Assembly: GCA_934500875.1 (NCBI GenBank) | Contig: CAKSTL010000014.1 | Location: forward strand, 1 to 46,357 | Source of the DNA: an uncultured Clostridia bacterium | GTDB lineage: Bacteria; Bacillota; Clostridia; UMGS1810 | Direction: 5' to 3' | DNA: 46,357 nucleotides | In this document: in pieces, positions 1-8,521 of the stretch | Layout: each line of letters starts with the position of its first letter | How positions within the stretch are numbered: position 1 is the first letter of the stretch | Notes under the pieces: generated by a model | Database searches by the model: none | The model's input: only the letters and a program-made list of their open reading frames with translations | What the model was told of the DNA's origin: nothing | Translations under genes and position numbers: made by a program

Positions 1-103
1 AGAGAGGAAACAGCTCTCATTATAAGCCGCGCTGCCCAATATTGCAATTTGAAAAAGCTGCCGTATAAATTGCCTTTCAAAGGAACAGGCGGCTGCAATC
101 GCA

Positions 104-595
104 ATGCGGCTTATAAATTGCATTGCACATCACAGCGAAATCAATTCGGAACTATCCTGTTATTTTAATTTAATGCAGATGTGGATTGAGGACAAAGACG
201 GCAATGTGATTTTTATACTTCCGATGTACTGGGCAACATATGATTACCGCATTGATTACGGTTACAGCAGTTGGAACTTCTTTGAACATAACGGAAAGAC
301 TGTGATTGCCGTATTCGGCAGCGACGCACCGCAAACAGAAGCACATACGGAGTTTTACGAACTTCCGAGCGGCAATAAAATTCTTGAACTTCCGAAAAAG
401 GCGGGATATTTTCTTGGCATTACAGAGGACGGAAAGTATATTATAACCTATGATGTAACAAAACCCGCCGAGTATGGCTCGTGGGGTGAAACAGTCTATG
501 GTGTTTACGACTTTAACGGTGCGGAAATACTTCCGCCGATTTATAGCCGGGATGAATTACATAAAGCCGGTTATATTGATTATAATGATAAATAA
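104..595 (+). CDS. Hypothetical protein, WG-repeat-like C-terminus, probably 5'-truncated
   Basis: Not recognised as a named family. The last third has the pattern of WG-type beta repeats (a 'GVYDFNGAEILPPIY' segment), and the rest is rich in aromatic residues. The ATG at 104 has no ribosome site, and the frame stays open upstream to a stop at 50-52, so the real N-terminus may be lost or start elsewhere (for example ATG 177). An 11-bp inverted repeat, TTATAAGCCGC at 20-30 and GCGGCTTATAA at 106-116, straddles the apparent start and may mark a rearrangement. A strong terminator follows directly, which supports a real 3' end here. It could be a remnant of a larger gene. Confidence 0.45.
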   Translation: MRLINCIAHHSEINSELSCYFNLMQMWIEDKDGNVIFILPMYWATYDYRIDYGYSSWNFFEHNGKTVIAVFGSDAPQTEAHTEFYELPSGNKILELPKKAGYFLGITEDGKYIITYDVTKPAEYGSWGETVYGVYDFNGAEILPPIYSRDELHKAGYIDYNDK

Positions 596-628
596 TGTTC
601 GGTAATTAAAAGAGCATAATCATAACCG

Positions 629-672
629 AAAACAAATCCGGCAGGGTTATTCCTTGTCGGATTTGTTTTTTA
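629..672 (+). terminator. Rho-independent terminator
   Basis: A 15-bp stem (629-643 with 655-669, one G-T wobble) around an 11-nt loop leads into a run of T. It closes the preceding gene. A possible 73-codon frame starting inside it (654-875) is spurious. From 673 to about 870 I see nothing else. Confidence 0.85.
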
Positions 673-871
673 AAAAAGCAGTAAATTATACGCTGACATA
701 CCGTACGGCAGAGCTGGCATACAGCCTCAAAACCGACTGCGCCGGCAACTTTTGTTATCGGGATATGCCGCCGATAAACAGCGCATTGCTCACACAGGCT
801 ATGTATTTATATATTCCGAACAGTTTTATGTGTCAAGACTTAGTTAAAATTTATAAATTCATTAAAAGGTC

Positions 872-900
872 TTGACAAACTATGTCTAATGTGGTAGACT
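872..900 (+). promoter_or_regulatory. blaI promoter with overlapping dyad operator
   Basis: TTGACA (872-877), a 17-bp spacer and TAGACT (895-900). A dyad with half-sites GTCTA (884-888) and TAGAC (895-899) covers the spacer and the -10 element, as expected for autorepression by the BlaI-type regulator encoded immediately downstream. A related half-site (GTCGAC, near 908-913) follows. Operator function is inferred from position and symmetry. Confidence 0.7.
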
Positions 901-941
901 ATATATGTCGACAACAGTAGATTATATTGGAGGTATGCCTT

Positions 942-1313
942 ATGAAACATATAAACATAGGTGAAGCAGAGCTTGAAATTATGAAGGTTGTATGGAAAGC
1001 AGATGAGCCGATAGGTTCAACGGCAATCGGAAAAGCCGTTGAAGAAAAGGGCTGGAAGCGCACAACGATTGCCACATTTCTTGCAAGGCTTGTTGAAAAA
1101 GGCGCATTGTCTGCCGAAAGACGGGGCAAGGCATGGTATTACACACCGATTTTAACGGCAAAGGAATATAAAAAATCACAGGTAAAAAATCTTATTAAAA
1201 ATCTGTTTGACGGCTCAGCCGAAAATTTGGTTGCCGCACTTTTTGAGGAGGAGCAGTTTTCGGAAAAGGATATACGTGAACTGAAAGCGATTTTTGAGAA
1301 AAAGGAGGGGTAA
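942..1313 (+). CDS. blaI: BlaI/MecI-family transcriptional repressor
   Basis: A winged-helix repressor of 123 residues, the normal size for BlaI/MecI/CopY regulators. The N-terminal helix pattern (GEAELEIMKVVWKADEP), the recognition-helix region WKRTTIATFLARLVEKG and the wing AERRGKAWYYTP are classic for the family; the acidic C-terminal helices form the dimer and protease-sensitive linker. The ATG at 942 is preferred over the TTG at 927 because GGAGG (929-933) lies 8 nt upstream. It sits 2 nt before a BlaR1-like protease gene and behind a dyad-containing promoter, so it probably represses its own operon until the partner protease inactivates it. Confidence 0.9.
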   Translation: MKHINIGEAELEIMKVVWKADEPIGSTAIGKAVEEKGWKRTTIATFLARLVEKGALSAERRGKAWYYTPILTAKEYKKSQVKNLIKNLFDGSAENLVAALFEEEQFSEKDIRELKAIFEKKEG

Positions 1314-1315
1314 AC

Positions 1316-3139
1316 TTGATTGGTGAATTATTTAAAGCTCTTTTAATCACATCACTTGCCGGCTCTGCCTTTGCGGTTGTTATCAGCCTGCTTCGCCCGA
1401 TTACAAAAAAGCTTTTCGGGTATTCGTGGCATTATTACATATGGCTGTGCGTGCTTTTTGTAATGCTTATGCCGGTGCGGTTTAATGTTAATACAACGCC
1501 TGCGCCGAACATTGCAACGCAAACGGTACAGACACAGCAAACAGTTGTCAGCGAACAACCCGAAACAACCGAGAATATTGTGCAGACAGCCCCGATTCAA
1601 AAACCGCAGCTTTTGCAGAAAGCAACTGTTATATGGGATAGGATAATTTATAACCGAATGAATATTTTAGCGTATGTATGGCTTATCGGCGCAATAGCTT
1701 TAATGCTCTTAAATGTTTTACGGTATATAAGGCTGAATATTAAAATACGCAAAAACAGCGAGGTTATATACTGCCCCGAAACAGGAGCGTACACTGACAG
1801 GAAAATCAATGTTCGTGTGTGGGAAAATGTTGCGTCACCGTTTATAACAGGTATTTTCAGACCAACGCTGATTTTGCCGAAAACGGAGCTTTCGGAAGAA
1901 CAGTTACATAACATACTCCGTCACGAAATGACGCATTTTAAGCGGCACGATATTTTATATAAATGGTTTGCCGAATTTGTAAAATGCGTGCATTGGTTTA
2001 ACCCTATCTCGTGGTATGTTTCAAAGCAAATTGCATCCGAGTGCGAAATATCCTGTGATATGTCGGTTACAAAAAATATGTCGGGAAGCGAGGAAATGAG
2101 CTATGTGTGCACAATTCTTTCCCTGCTTTCGACCGGAAAATCCAAACAGCTTCCGCTTACCACACAAATGGCAAGCAGTAAAAAAATTTTGAAAAGGAGA
2201 TTTATTATGATTAAGAATAAGAAAACAACAAGCAGATTTATGTCGGTATTGTCAGCGGTCATTGCGGTTATTATGCTTTCGACAACGGTATTTGCAAGCG
2301 GCGTATTATCGGATTTGACGACTGATGATTATACGATTGAAATTACAAACAACGGCGAAAAAATAGAGCTTAAGAACAAACCCTTTATCGAAAACGGTGA
2401 GGTATATGTTCCGCTTAGGGAACTGTTTGAAAAAATGGGTATTATGAGTAATCCTGAAAATTATATTAACTGGGATAATGGGAAAATAACCGTTTCAATC
2501 AACGAGCCGTCAAGAAGCGTAAACGGATATTCGGAATATACTTATCAAATTGAAATTGGTCAGGAAATACGAAAAATATTATCAAATCCGGAACCCATAA
2601 ATTTTGATGTGCTAATTGTTCCGCCTGTTTTGAAGGACAGCATCACATATGTTCAATTAGGTTCTGTATCGGGTGTTTTAAATGAAATTTACGGAACGCA
2701 CTTATACAAATTAGAATATAACATTTTTGATAAAAACAGAAACGATATAACCTTTTCCGTAACTGATGCATTGGAAACAGAGAAAGATCTGAGAGAAATG
2801 CCGGATCCGATAAGAACAGTGGAGTTATTTTTTAAGGCCTTTTATAATCAGGATTTTGAGAAAATGAAAAGATACTGCACTCAAAGCTGTGTAGACAATT
2901 TCTTTGGCGATGATTATGTTTTCGGCATGAAAAAAGCAATGCCTTTAAGCATAGCCACAGTTGATAATTTAGCAGAAAAAGGCTTTACTGACGGCGAATG
3001 GATTGCACAGCCAAAAGTAAAAATGATACCTGCCGAAAATTCTGTTTTTGACCCGAATCAAACCGAAACTTCGTTTTATCTGATATTAAAACAGCAGAAC
3101 GGCAGATATTTAATTGATGAGTTTGCAACAGGACTTTAA
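1316..3139 (+). CDS. BlaR1/MecR1-like M56 membrane metallopeptidase with CuAO-N-like and C-terminal extracellular domains
   Basis: Partner of the BlaI repressor. N-terminal membrane helices precede a zinc protease site HEMTH (H203, E204, H207) with a downstream glutamate in ECEISCD (E242), the M56 pattern. A further hydrophobic segment lies at about 309-327. The outside part (from about residue 335) lacks the penicillin-binding sensor domain of BlaR1; instead it has a CuAO-N-like stalk (VYVPLRELFEKMG) and a C-terminal region resembling small NTF2-like modules. TTG start at 1316 follows AGGAGGGG by 5 nt. An in-frame ATG at 2207 has its own GGAG and begins with the last membrane helix, so a shorter secreted product is conceivable. 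The signal sensed is unknown and need not be a beta-lactam. Confidence 0.85.
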   Translation: MIGELFKALLITSLAGSAFAVVISLLRPITKKLFGYSWHYYIWLCVLFVMLMPVRFNVNTTPAPNIATQTVQTQQTVVSEQPETTENIVQTAPIQKPQLLQKATVIWDRIIYNRMNILAYVWLIGAIALMLLNVLRYIRLNIKIRKNSEVIYCPETGAYTDRKINVRVWENVASPFITGIFRPTLILPKTELSEEQLHNILRHEMTHFKRHDILYKWFAEFVKCVHWFNPISWYVSKQIASECEISCDMSVTKNMSGSEEMSYVCTILSLLSTGKSKQLPLTTQMASSKKILKRRFIMIKNKKTTSRFMSVLSAVIAVIMLSTTVFASGVLSDLTTDDYTIEITNNGEKIELKNKPFIENGEVYVPLRELFEKMGIMSNPENYINWDNGKITVSINEPSRSVNGYSEYTYQIEIGQEIRKILSNPEPINFDVLIVPPVLKDSITYVQLGSVSGVLNEIYGTHLYKLEYNIFDKNRNDITFSVTDALETEKDLREMPDPIRTVELFFKAFYNQDFEKMKRYCTQSCVDNFFGDDYVFGMKKAMPLSIATVDNLAEKGFTDGEWIAQPKVKMIPAENSVFDPNQTETSFYLILKQQNGRYLIDEFATGL

Positions 3140-3186
3140 TTAAAAATCACATTTTATAGATAAGCTGTATCAACAATGTATTTATC

Positions 3187-3210
3187 ACGGGGAAAAGGCA
3201 TTTTCCCCGT
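3187..3210 (+). terminator. Hairpin downstream of the blaI-blaR1 operon
   Basis: Perfect 10-bp stem ACGGGGAAAA / TTTTCCCCGT with a GGCA loop, followed after TCCCC by TTTT. It may act as a weak terminator. Confidence 0.55.
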
Positions 3211-3222
3211 TCCCCTTTTGCA

Positions 3223-3269
3223 CACCTGATATTCTGTATCAAAACAAGTTTGACTCAGAATATCAGGTG
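3223..3269 (+). terminator. Second inverted repeat after blaI-blaR1, probable bidirectional terminator
   Basis: Perfect 14-bp arms (CACCTGATATTCTG at 3223-3236 and its complement at 3256-3269) with a 19-nt loop. The following T content is modest, so it may be a terminator or another structured element. Confidence 0.5.
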
Positions 3270-3310
3270 TAAATTTATTTGTGCATATAAACAAATTTGG
3301 CGAAAATATA

Positions 3311-3339
3311 TTTACAGAATACTATATATATGTTATAAT
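3311..3339 (+). promoter_or_regulatory. Sigma-A promoter for the SLH gene pair
   Basis: TTTACA (3311-3316), 17-bp spacer, TATAAT (3334-3339), about 40 bp upstream of the SLH gene start. Confidence 0.75.
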
Positions 3340-3385
3340 TATTATGCCATAGTATACGATTTTTTAATGAAAGGAAGTGTGTAAA

Positions 3386-4423
3386 TTGAAGAAATTACTT
3401 TGCTTTTTAATGATTACCGCTATGATTTTGACGACAACGCTTTGTGCTGTAAACGCAGACAACGGCATGTCAGAATGGGCGGCAGCCGAAATCGAAGAAG
3501 CCGTCGAGCTTGGGATCGTTGCGGAAAATTTGCAAAAGGATTATCAGAAAAACATCACAAGAGAAGATTTTGCCGTAACTGCCATGATGTTTGTCGCTTA
3601 TCAAAACAACATGGATTTTGGCGATATGCAGTATTTATATATAAACGGCGGGAGCTTGTCAAAGGTGTCGGCGGACGAGATCACTTTGTTTGACGATCTT
3701 TCCGAAACCGAATATGCAGATTACATTATGACGGCGGCGGCAATGGGTATTGTAAAGGGAAAAGGAAATAATCTTTTCGATCCGTTTTCGCCGATCACAA
3801 GAGAAGAAGCCGCCGTGATGCTGAGCAGGGTTTGCACCATGTACGCAAGCGACAAACCCGCACCCGAAAGCGAAGTTGCCGACATGGCAGATTCGGACAG
3901 CATTTCCGATTGGGCAAGGGATTCCGTGAAAAAGGTTTGTGCGCTGAATATTATGCAGGGTATGCCCGACGGCACTTTTGCTCCGAAAAATCCCTACACC
4001 CGTGAGCAATGCTATGCAACGTTTGTAAGACTGTGCAAAAAAGCCGGTATAAAAAGTCGCTATCACGGAGACAATCTTTGCTTTTGGTCGTATGATGAAT
4101 TGCTCGGAAAAGTCAAAGGACAGCCAAATTATGAAAGCATATACAGTTGCGAAAACGATTTCTGTTCGGTCGAAGTCGGATTTGCGTCGGCTTTTTTATC
4201 GGGCAGAAGCGGCTTTTGGATCGTTTATAAAAACGGCGGAAGAAAAGATATAATGGGACAGTTCGGGAAAATCAGTCCCTACAAATTCAATAAAGAGTCT
4301 TTCAAATTCAGCGATGACGGAAAATTCTTATATTGCTCGTGGAGCAATATGACCAACGGCATTGAGGAAAATCGAGAATATCGGATCGACCTGGAAAAAG
4401 CAACGCTTGAAAAAATCAACTGA
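3386..4423 (+). CDS. Secreted SLH-domain protein
   Basis: The N-terminus is a signal peptide (KKLLCFLMITAMI...AVNA, cleavage before DNG). Three SLH-type segments follow: a divergent first one (SEWAAAEIEEAVELGIV), a clear second (ADYIMTAAAMGIVKGKGNNLFDP with ITREEAAVML) and a clear third (ISDWARDSVKKVCALNIMQG with YTREQCYATFVRL). SLH domains hold proteins to secondary cell-wall polymers, so this is a wall-attached surface protein. The last ~115 residues form an unrecognised beta-rich domain. I prefer TTG 3386 to GTG 3377 because AAGGAAG (3371-3377) then sits 8 nt upstream and the signal peptide begins LKKLL. The next gene encodes a paralogue. Confidence 0.85.
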   Translation: MKKLLCFLMITAMILTTTLCAVNADNGMSEWAAAEIEEAVELGIVAENLQKDYQKNITREDFAVTAMMFVAYQNNMDFGDMQYLYINGGSLSKVSADEITLFDDLSETEYADYIMTAAAMGIVKGKGNNLFDPFSPITREEAAVMLSRVCTMYASDKPAPESEVADMADSDSISDWARDSVKKVCALNIMQGMPDGTFAPKNPYTREQCYATFVRLCKKAGIKSRYHGDNLCFWSYDELLGKVKGQPNYESIYSCENDFCSVEVGFASAFLSGRSGFWIVYKNGGRKDIMGQFGKISPYKFNKESFKFSDDGKFLYCSWSNMTNGIEENREYRIDLEKATLEKIN

Positions 4424-4451
4424 TAAACTTTAAGAGATGAGGAATGTTATA

Positions 4452-5486
4452 ATGAAATCAAAAGTTGTGGCGGTTTATTTTCTTTCAATATTTTTGCTTT
4501 GTTCTGTGTTGACCGCTGTAAATGCAGACAACGGATATACCGTAAAAGATTATATTAAAAATTATTATTCGGAAATTTATCGGGAAGGTGCAGATGCTGC
4601 GTTTGATAAAATCACAATTCAGGACACGGACAGAAAAAACGAATTATGGGTATTGACCGGGAATTTATCGGAATATAATATATTTAATAACAAAATTGAG
4701 AAAGTAGAAAACCCTTATGTTATACAGACGGCGGAAAGATATTATATTACATTGCAAAGCACAGCGGGTAACTATCTGTATCTTTGCATAACCCAAAACG
4801 GCGAAATGTTTTTCGGTCGGTATGCCGATTATAACAAGCCTAATTATTGCGAATATATAGTTGCGGAATCCGCCGCCGTATCAAATGAACTATCTCAAAT
4901 ATGTCAAACCGGCATAAACGGCTATATAAATCAAAATGCAGCTGAGGGTATTCCCAAATGTTCGGAATGGGCGCTGGGCTATGTGACAAAAGCTGCGGAA
5001 AAATCTTTTATTCCAACTATTTTGCTGGAATTAAATTTTTCCGAAAGCGCTAAAAGAATAGACTTCTGCCGTATGGCTTACAGAATGTTGAACGAAAAAG
5101 AGCAGATAAATGTAATCGAACGCACTCACCCGTTTACCGATGTTGATAAGGACGAGAGAGAATTGGCCTATTTATATGAGAACGGAATTGTAAGAGGGAA
5201 ATCGGCAACCGAATTTTGCCCGAATGATTCTATTTCACGGGAAGAAGCCGCAACTATCCTCGACAGGCTGTTTAAGTTTGTTTATAAAACGGATGCAGAC
5301 AACTCCGATGAAGAAAAATTGTACGCTGATGATAATACAATCAGTGATTGGGCTAAAAACAGCGTATATTCAATGAAAACGCATAAAATAATGATTGGCG
5401 TAGACAATGAAACGTTTTCGCCGAAAACACCTTTTTCGCTGGAACAAACCGTTGTTACATTGGTAAGAATTTACGAATATAAGTAA
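4452..5486 (+). CDS. Secreted SLH-domain protein, paralogue of the upstream gene
   Basis: A signal peptide (KSKVVAVYFLSIFLLCSVL...AVNA followed by DNG) closely resembles that of the preceding gene, suggesting duplication. Here the order is reversed: an unrecognised N-terminal region (residues about 30-170) precedes SLH-like segments (ELAYLYENGIVRGKSATEFCP with SISREEAATIL, then ISDWAKNSVYSMKTHKIMIG with FSLEQTVVTLVRI). ATG 4452 is chosen over ATG 4437 because GAGG (4439-4442) lies 9 nt upstream of it. Likely cotranscribed with the gene before and anchored to the cell wall. Confidence 0.8.
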   Translation: MKSKVVAVYFLSIFLLCSVLTAVNADNGYTVKDYIKNYYSEIYREGADAAFDKITIQDTDRKNELWVLTGNLSEYNIFNNKIEKVENPYVIQTAERYYITLQSTAGNYLYLCITQNGEMFFGRYADYNKPNYCEYIVAESAAVSNELSQICQTGINGYINQNAAEGIPKCSEWALGYVTKAAEKSFIPTILLELNFSESAKRIDFCRMAYRMLNEKEQINVIERTHPFTDVDKDERELAYLYENGIVRGKSATEFCPNDSISREEAATILDRLFKFVYKTDADNSDEEKLYADDNTISDWAKNSVYSMKTHKIMIGVDNETFSPKTPFSLEQTVVTLVRIYEYK

Positions 5487-5544
5487 AACTGCAACTATTT
5501 TGCACTGTTGCAGATACCGTCTTTAAATCGGAGGTGAAAAGGCA

Positions 5545-5802
5545 ATGAAAAAAATATGGTTTTTAACTTTCATCGTAGCAGCAGTAACATCCACTATTGT
5601 ATATGCCGGCGGTTACAGTTTTCACGACGGCGTTTACAGAGGCGAAAAATGGGAGTTTGATTTCGGTAAGCCGAAGAAAAATTATATAACAATCATACCG
5701 AAAGACATCCCTGAACCAAGAGTACACGGCAACGGATATATTGTGCGTGATACAAGTCCCGAAAAACCATACGACATAATATTATTATCCGATCAGAAAT
5801 AA
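5545..5802 (+). CDS. Small secreted protein, unknown function
   Basis: 85 residues with a clear signal peptide (KKIWFLTFIVAAVTSTIVYAGG) after a GGAGGTG ribosome site. The mature part is about 64 residues, polar, with no recognised domain. It follows the two SLH genes and is closed by two hairpin terminators, so it probably ends that surface-protein operon. Confidence 0.65.
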   Translation: MKKIWFLTFIVAAVTSTIVYAGGYSFHDGVYRGEKWEFDFGKPKKNYITIIPKDIPEPRVHGNGYIVRDTSPEKPYDIILLSDQK

Positions 5803-5836
5803 TTTTCAAAAATGGCTATATTATAAAACTCAAAAA

Positions 5837-5872
5837 ATCGTGATACCTGTTTTGTGTATCACGATATTTTTT
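5837..5872 (+). terminator. Rho-independent terminator
   Basis: 10-bp perfect stem (ATCGTGATAC 5837-5846 with 5856-5865) followed by ATTTTTT. Closes the SLH gene group. Confidence 0.85.
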
Positions 5873-5901
5873 ATGTGCGCAGAGAATGAAAAACGCATCT
5901 T

Positions 5902-5939
5902 CGGGCAAGGTAATATAAAACCATTACCTTGCCCGTTTT
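5902..5939 (+). terminator. Second hairpin terminator
   Basis: 13-bp perfect stem (CGGGCAAGGTAAT 5902-5914 with 5923-5935) and a short TTTT tract. From 5940 to 6084 I see no gene. Confidence 0.65.
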
Positions 5940-6084
5940 GACCTCTGAAACCCCTTATTTTATGCGATAAAAAACGCTTAAAATGTCAACACATATCTTT
6001 AATCATTCTAACAATATCTCAAATTGCCGTTTCTATAAAAATTTTCGTATTCCACCTCAATAAACGAATGACACAATCAATCAT

Positions 6085-6621
6085 GTGGGGAACAGGTGCA
6101 AATATGCACCGGACAGTGAAATACCGTCAAAGACTATGGTAGTTATCATAACAGACGGCTACAAAAATGCGAGCCGTGAGTTTGGCTTAAACAAAGTAAA
6201 ACAGATGATAGAGAATCAAAAAGAAAAATATAATTGGGAGTTCTTATTCATGGGGGCAAATATAGACGCAGTGCAGACGGCAGGGACGTTTGGTATAAAT
6301 GCAGACAGAGCGGTAACATATCAGCCGGATTCTGTCGGAACAAGAACGAATTTCGATGCAGTAAGTGAAACTGTGGCTTGTATGAGAGCCGAGCGCCTGA
6401 TTGATAAATCGTGGAAAGACAGAATCGAAAATTATATGAAAAAGAAACAAAAATTAATTATTAAAAACACGGGTATGTCGGATTGTCAAAAATGTTTCTT
6501 GAATTATTGTGCATATCAACGAAATGAGGCCGCTTGTATTGAAAAAACGCCCAAAATGTGGTATAATATAAGTGCTATAAAAACGGTGGGGAGCAATGCA
6601 TATAGGTCGGTAGGCAATTGA
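6085..6621 (+). pseudogene. Truncated VWA-domain protein remnant
   Basis: The first ~130 codons match the C-terminal half of a VWA-type protein common in Firmicutes (TMVVIITDGYKNASREF, WEFLFMGANIDAVQTAG, FDAVSETVACMRAERLID). The N-terminal half with the MIDAS metal site is missing, and there is no ribosome site before ATG 6085. The last ~40 codons look non-coding: a full promoter (6539-6567) for the next gene lies within them. I read this as a decayed gene, with real homology ending near 6450. Confidence 0.65.
6539..6567 (+). promoter_or_regulatory. Promoter of the interrupted secreted-protein gene
   Basis: TTGAAA (6539-6544), 17-bp spacer ending in TGTGG, TATAAT (6562-6567). The transcript would run through a 12-codon ORF and a terminator before reaching the gene at 6764. 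Confidence 0.7.
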
Positions 6622-6638
6622 ATATGGAGGGCGCAAGT

Positions 6639-6677
6639 ATGATAGAACCTGTTTATTTGTGGCAAAAGGGTAGTTGA
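6639..6677 (+). CDS. Possible 12-codon leader peptide
   Basis: ATG 6639 is preceded by a strong GGAGG and encodes MIEPVYLWQKGS before TGA. Its last codons form the 5' arm of the terminator hairpin at 6661-6713, so translation here could affect whether that hairpin forms, as in classical attenuation. This is an inference from layout; the peptide has no run of one amino acid. Confidence 0.35.
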   Translation: MIEPVYLWQKGS

Positions 6678-6713
6678 TGCAGTGAGAGTTGCATAATATC
6701 CTTTTGCCTTTTT
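6661..6713 (+). terminator. Terminator/attenuator in the leader of the interrupted gene
   Basis: GGCAAAAGG (6661-6669) pairs with CCTTTTGCC (6700-6708), with a second inner stem near TTGATGCA / TGCATAA, then TTTTT. It lies between promoter and gene, so it is either an attenuator or the end of the upstream unit. Confidence 0.7.
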
Positions 6714-6763
6714 CATTACACTTCAAAATTTTACATAAGCGAACAAAGAAGGAGGGGATAACT

Positions 6764-7556
6764 ATGCAAAGAATAAATAAGCTTGTTTCGATATTTATTG
6801 CGATTTGTTTAATGACGGCAATCGGCATAAATGACAGTATGATTTCGGTTGCGTTGGCAGATGCACCGGAGCAAAGTGAAACTGTGAAAATAAACAATAA
6901 TGTAATTGATAATTCCGAGCTTAATGTTCGGGTTGTTAAGCAAATTGACGGTGAACAGACAACGATTTTCAAAGGAAAGCTTAAGGACTATGATAACGGT
7001 GCGTGGATACATATGGATTTTTCCGATACACAGTTTGTAGCTATTTTTATCTGGGACGATATAAATGATGAAATGGTATATATAATTCCTGCTTCGGCAG
7101 AGGTCATAAATGACGGCGAAAATATAAGTACTGATACAACAAAAATAATGTCTGTCGAAGCAAGCGATGAAAGTGAAGATTATAGGATTAAACAAGCTAT
7201 TATAAAAAACAGCAACGATGTCATCATTCATGATTGCACGACAAACGGAAAGTTAGATAGTGTTACACTTGTAAAAAACACAAGTGAAAATAAGTCTGCA
7301 AAATTGTATGCAGCTTTATATAACGGCAGTGTGCTTGAAAATTTGAAAATAGTAGATGTGCCGGGGAACGGAACTGCAGGCAGTGAAATTGTTTGTGATG
7401 TTAATCTGCCGTTTGAAACCATTACCGAAAATCATCATGTCAGAATTATGCTGTGGGATGGCGATAACAGTATGCGTCCTTTGGTTGATCCGTATGATAC
7501 AAACATAATTATAACAGATTATGTGTACAGTAATACAATTCAGACGGTAAATCAGA
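6764..7556 (+). pseudogene. 5' part of a large secreted protein gene, interrupted by the prophage
   Basis: 264 codons from ATG 6764 (GGAGGGG at 6751-6757): a signal peptide ending near VALADA, an unrecognised beta-rich region, and a segment VRIMLWDGDNSMRPLVDP that resembles a module found in Clostridia surface proteins. The host coding frame ends at codon CAG 7553-7555, where phage DNA begins at 7557. The open frame runs on to 7660, but those residues are a translation of the phage's terminal terminator. Joining base 7556 to 41567 restores TVNQ-TDEYSFSVPADGYY in frame, so the rest of the gene is at 41567-44047. Not functional as found. Confidence 0.9.
7552..7556. repeat. Target-site duplication, left copy (TCAGA)
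   Basis: TCAGA directly precedes the TG terminus of the prophage; the identical 5-mer follows its CA terminus at 41562-41566. Five-base duplications are the signature of Mu-type transposition. Confidence 0.92.
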
Positions 7557-7580
7557 TGTGCCGCAACACGCAAAATGCAA

Positions 7581-7634
7581 AAAAAGACAAGCGAATTGAG
7601 AAATTTATATTTTTCTCGTTTTGCTTGTCTTTTT
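7581..7634 (-). terminator. Bidirectional terminator at the right phage end
   Basis: A long imperfect stem: AAAAAGACAAGC at 7581-7592 pairs with GCTTGTCTTTTT at 7623-7634, extended inward by GAGAAA / TTTCTC. T runs on both strands let it end the late phage transcript and block host transcription entering the phage. From 7635 to 7761 the DNA is AT-rich with no gene. Confidence 0.85.
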
Positions 7635-7676
7635 TATATAAAATTCAAGTTTCAAATTAATATTTCTTACATTTTC

Positions 7677-7700
7677 AATGCTTTTAAAAAGTCTTAAAAC
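7677..7700. repeat. End-associated motif, left copy
   Basis: AATGCTTTTAAA (7677-7688) and CTTAAAAC (7693-7700), about 120 bp from the left terminus. The same two motifs occur at 41288-41299 and 41323-41330 near the other end. They are candidate transposase-binding sites. Confidence 0.4.
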
Positions 7701-7761
7701 ATTTTCAAATACAATTTAAATTTTCTGTTTTACATTTAAACCTTATCCATAAAATTTTCCC

Positions 7762-8520
7762 CTAATAAAGTGTAACTTTCACGGTTTCTGTCTCAAAAGG
7801 TGAATTATCACTGCAGCCGTATGCATACACCGCAAGTCCCTCGGCGCACCGTGCAAATTTAACCCTTATGAAACCTACCCTTGTGTATTCCGTTTCGCCA
7901 GTATCCGGAAGGACAAGCCACTTTGTATAGCCGCTGTTTGCATTTTCCACATACACAACGTTATACCCCGAATACGTAAGCTCAAGCGTGCCGGCAAAGG
8001 TCCATTCATAATGCTTTCCCTTAAACGTTCCTTCCGCATTTTCCGTTTTGTTCTTTTCGGCTACATTAATGCTAACCTTCGCCACAGCCAATGTGCGCTT
8101 GTCAATAACCGTGCCGTCGGAGAGCACCTCGCAAAGCGGCACATAGTCGTCCGAGGGAAAAGCTGACCGATAGTTTATCGTGACCCTTCCGTTTGATATA
8201 TCGTGCTTGAAATAAATCGCCTTGCCCCTTGCGTCAAACGAATACGTTTTGGAATTTTTAAGCACAAGCTTTGCGCCGTCCGAAAACACCGCAATTCCGT
8301 CAAGAACGGTGAGTTTTCCGTCCGCCGAAACAAGGGGCTTGCACCTGTTTCCCGCATTTAAATATCCCTTTCCGACAAGGTCTTTTGTAATATTATTAAG
8401 TTCTTCTGCGCCGAATTTTTCCGTACCGAAGCCGCTGAACGACGACAGTCCCAAATCAATCGCAATTTCGTTTAAATCATCCGCCGTAACAGATTGATTG
8501 TAAAAAATACCGCTCGACAT
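7762..8520 (-). CDS. Baseplate or receptor-binding-region structural protein
   Basis: 252 residues from ATG 8520, with GGAGGG just upstream; the longer frame to 8583 is rejected because it runs back into the previous gene without a ribosome site. The N-terminus (SSGIFYNQSVTADDLNEIAIDLG) is typical of small proteins that cap siphovirus tail tips, and the C-terminal half is beta-rich. It is the last gene of the late unit, 1 nt after the tail-tip gene. Probably a virion tail component; its exact role is inferred from position. Confidence 0.7.
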   Translation of the reverse strand: MSSGIFYNQSVTADDLNEIAIDLGLSSFSGFGTEKFGAEELNNITKDLVGKGYLNAGNRCKPLVSADGKLTVLDGIAVFSDGAKLVLKNSKTYSFDARGKAIYFKHDISNGRVTINYRSAFPSDDYVPLCEVLSDGTVIDKRTLAVAKVSINVAEKNKTENAEGTFKGKHYEWTFAGTLELTYSGYNVVYVENANSGYTKWLVLPDTGETEYTRVGFIRVKFARCAEGLAVYAYGCSDNSPFETETVKVTLY

Positions 8521-8521
8521 T

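Noticed and set aside
654..875. 73-codon ORF after the first terminator
   Set aside because: Its start lies in the terminator stem, it has no ribosome site and the composition looks random; the blaI promoter overlaps its end.
7557..7660. C-terminal 34 residues of the ORF that begins at 6764 (ending KIQVSN)
   Set aside because: They translate the phage-end terminator and AT-rich DNA; host coding stops at the insertion point.
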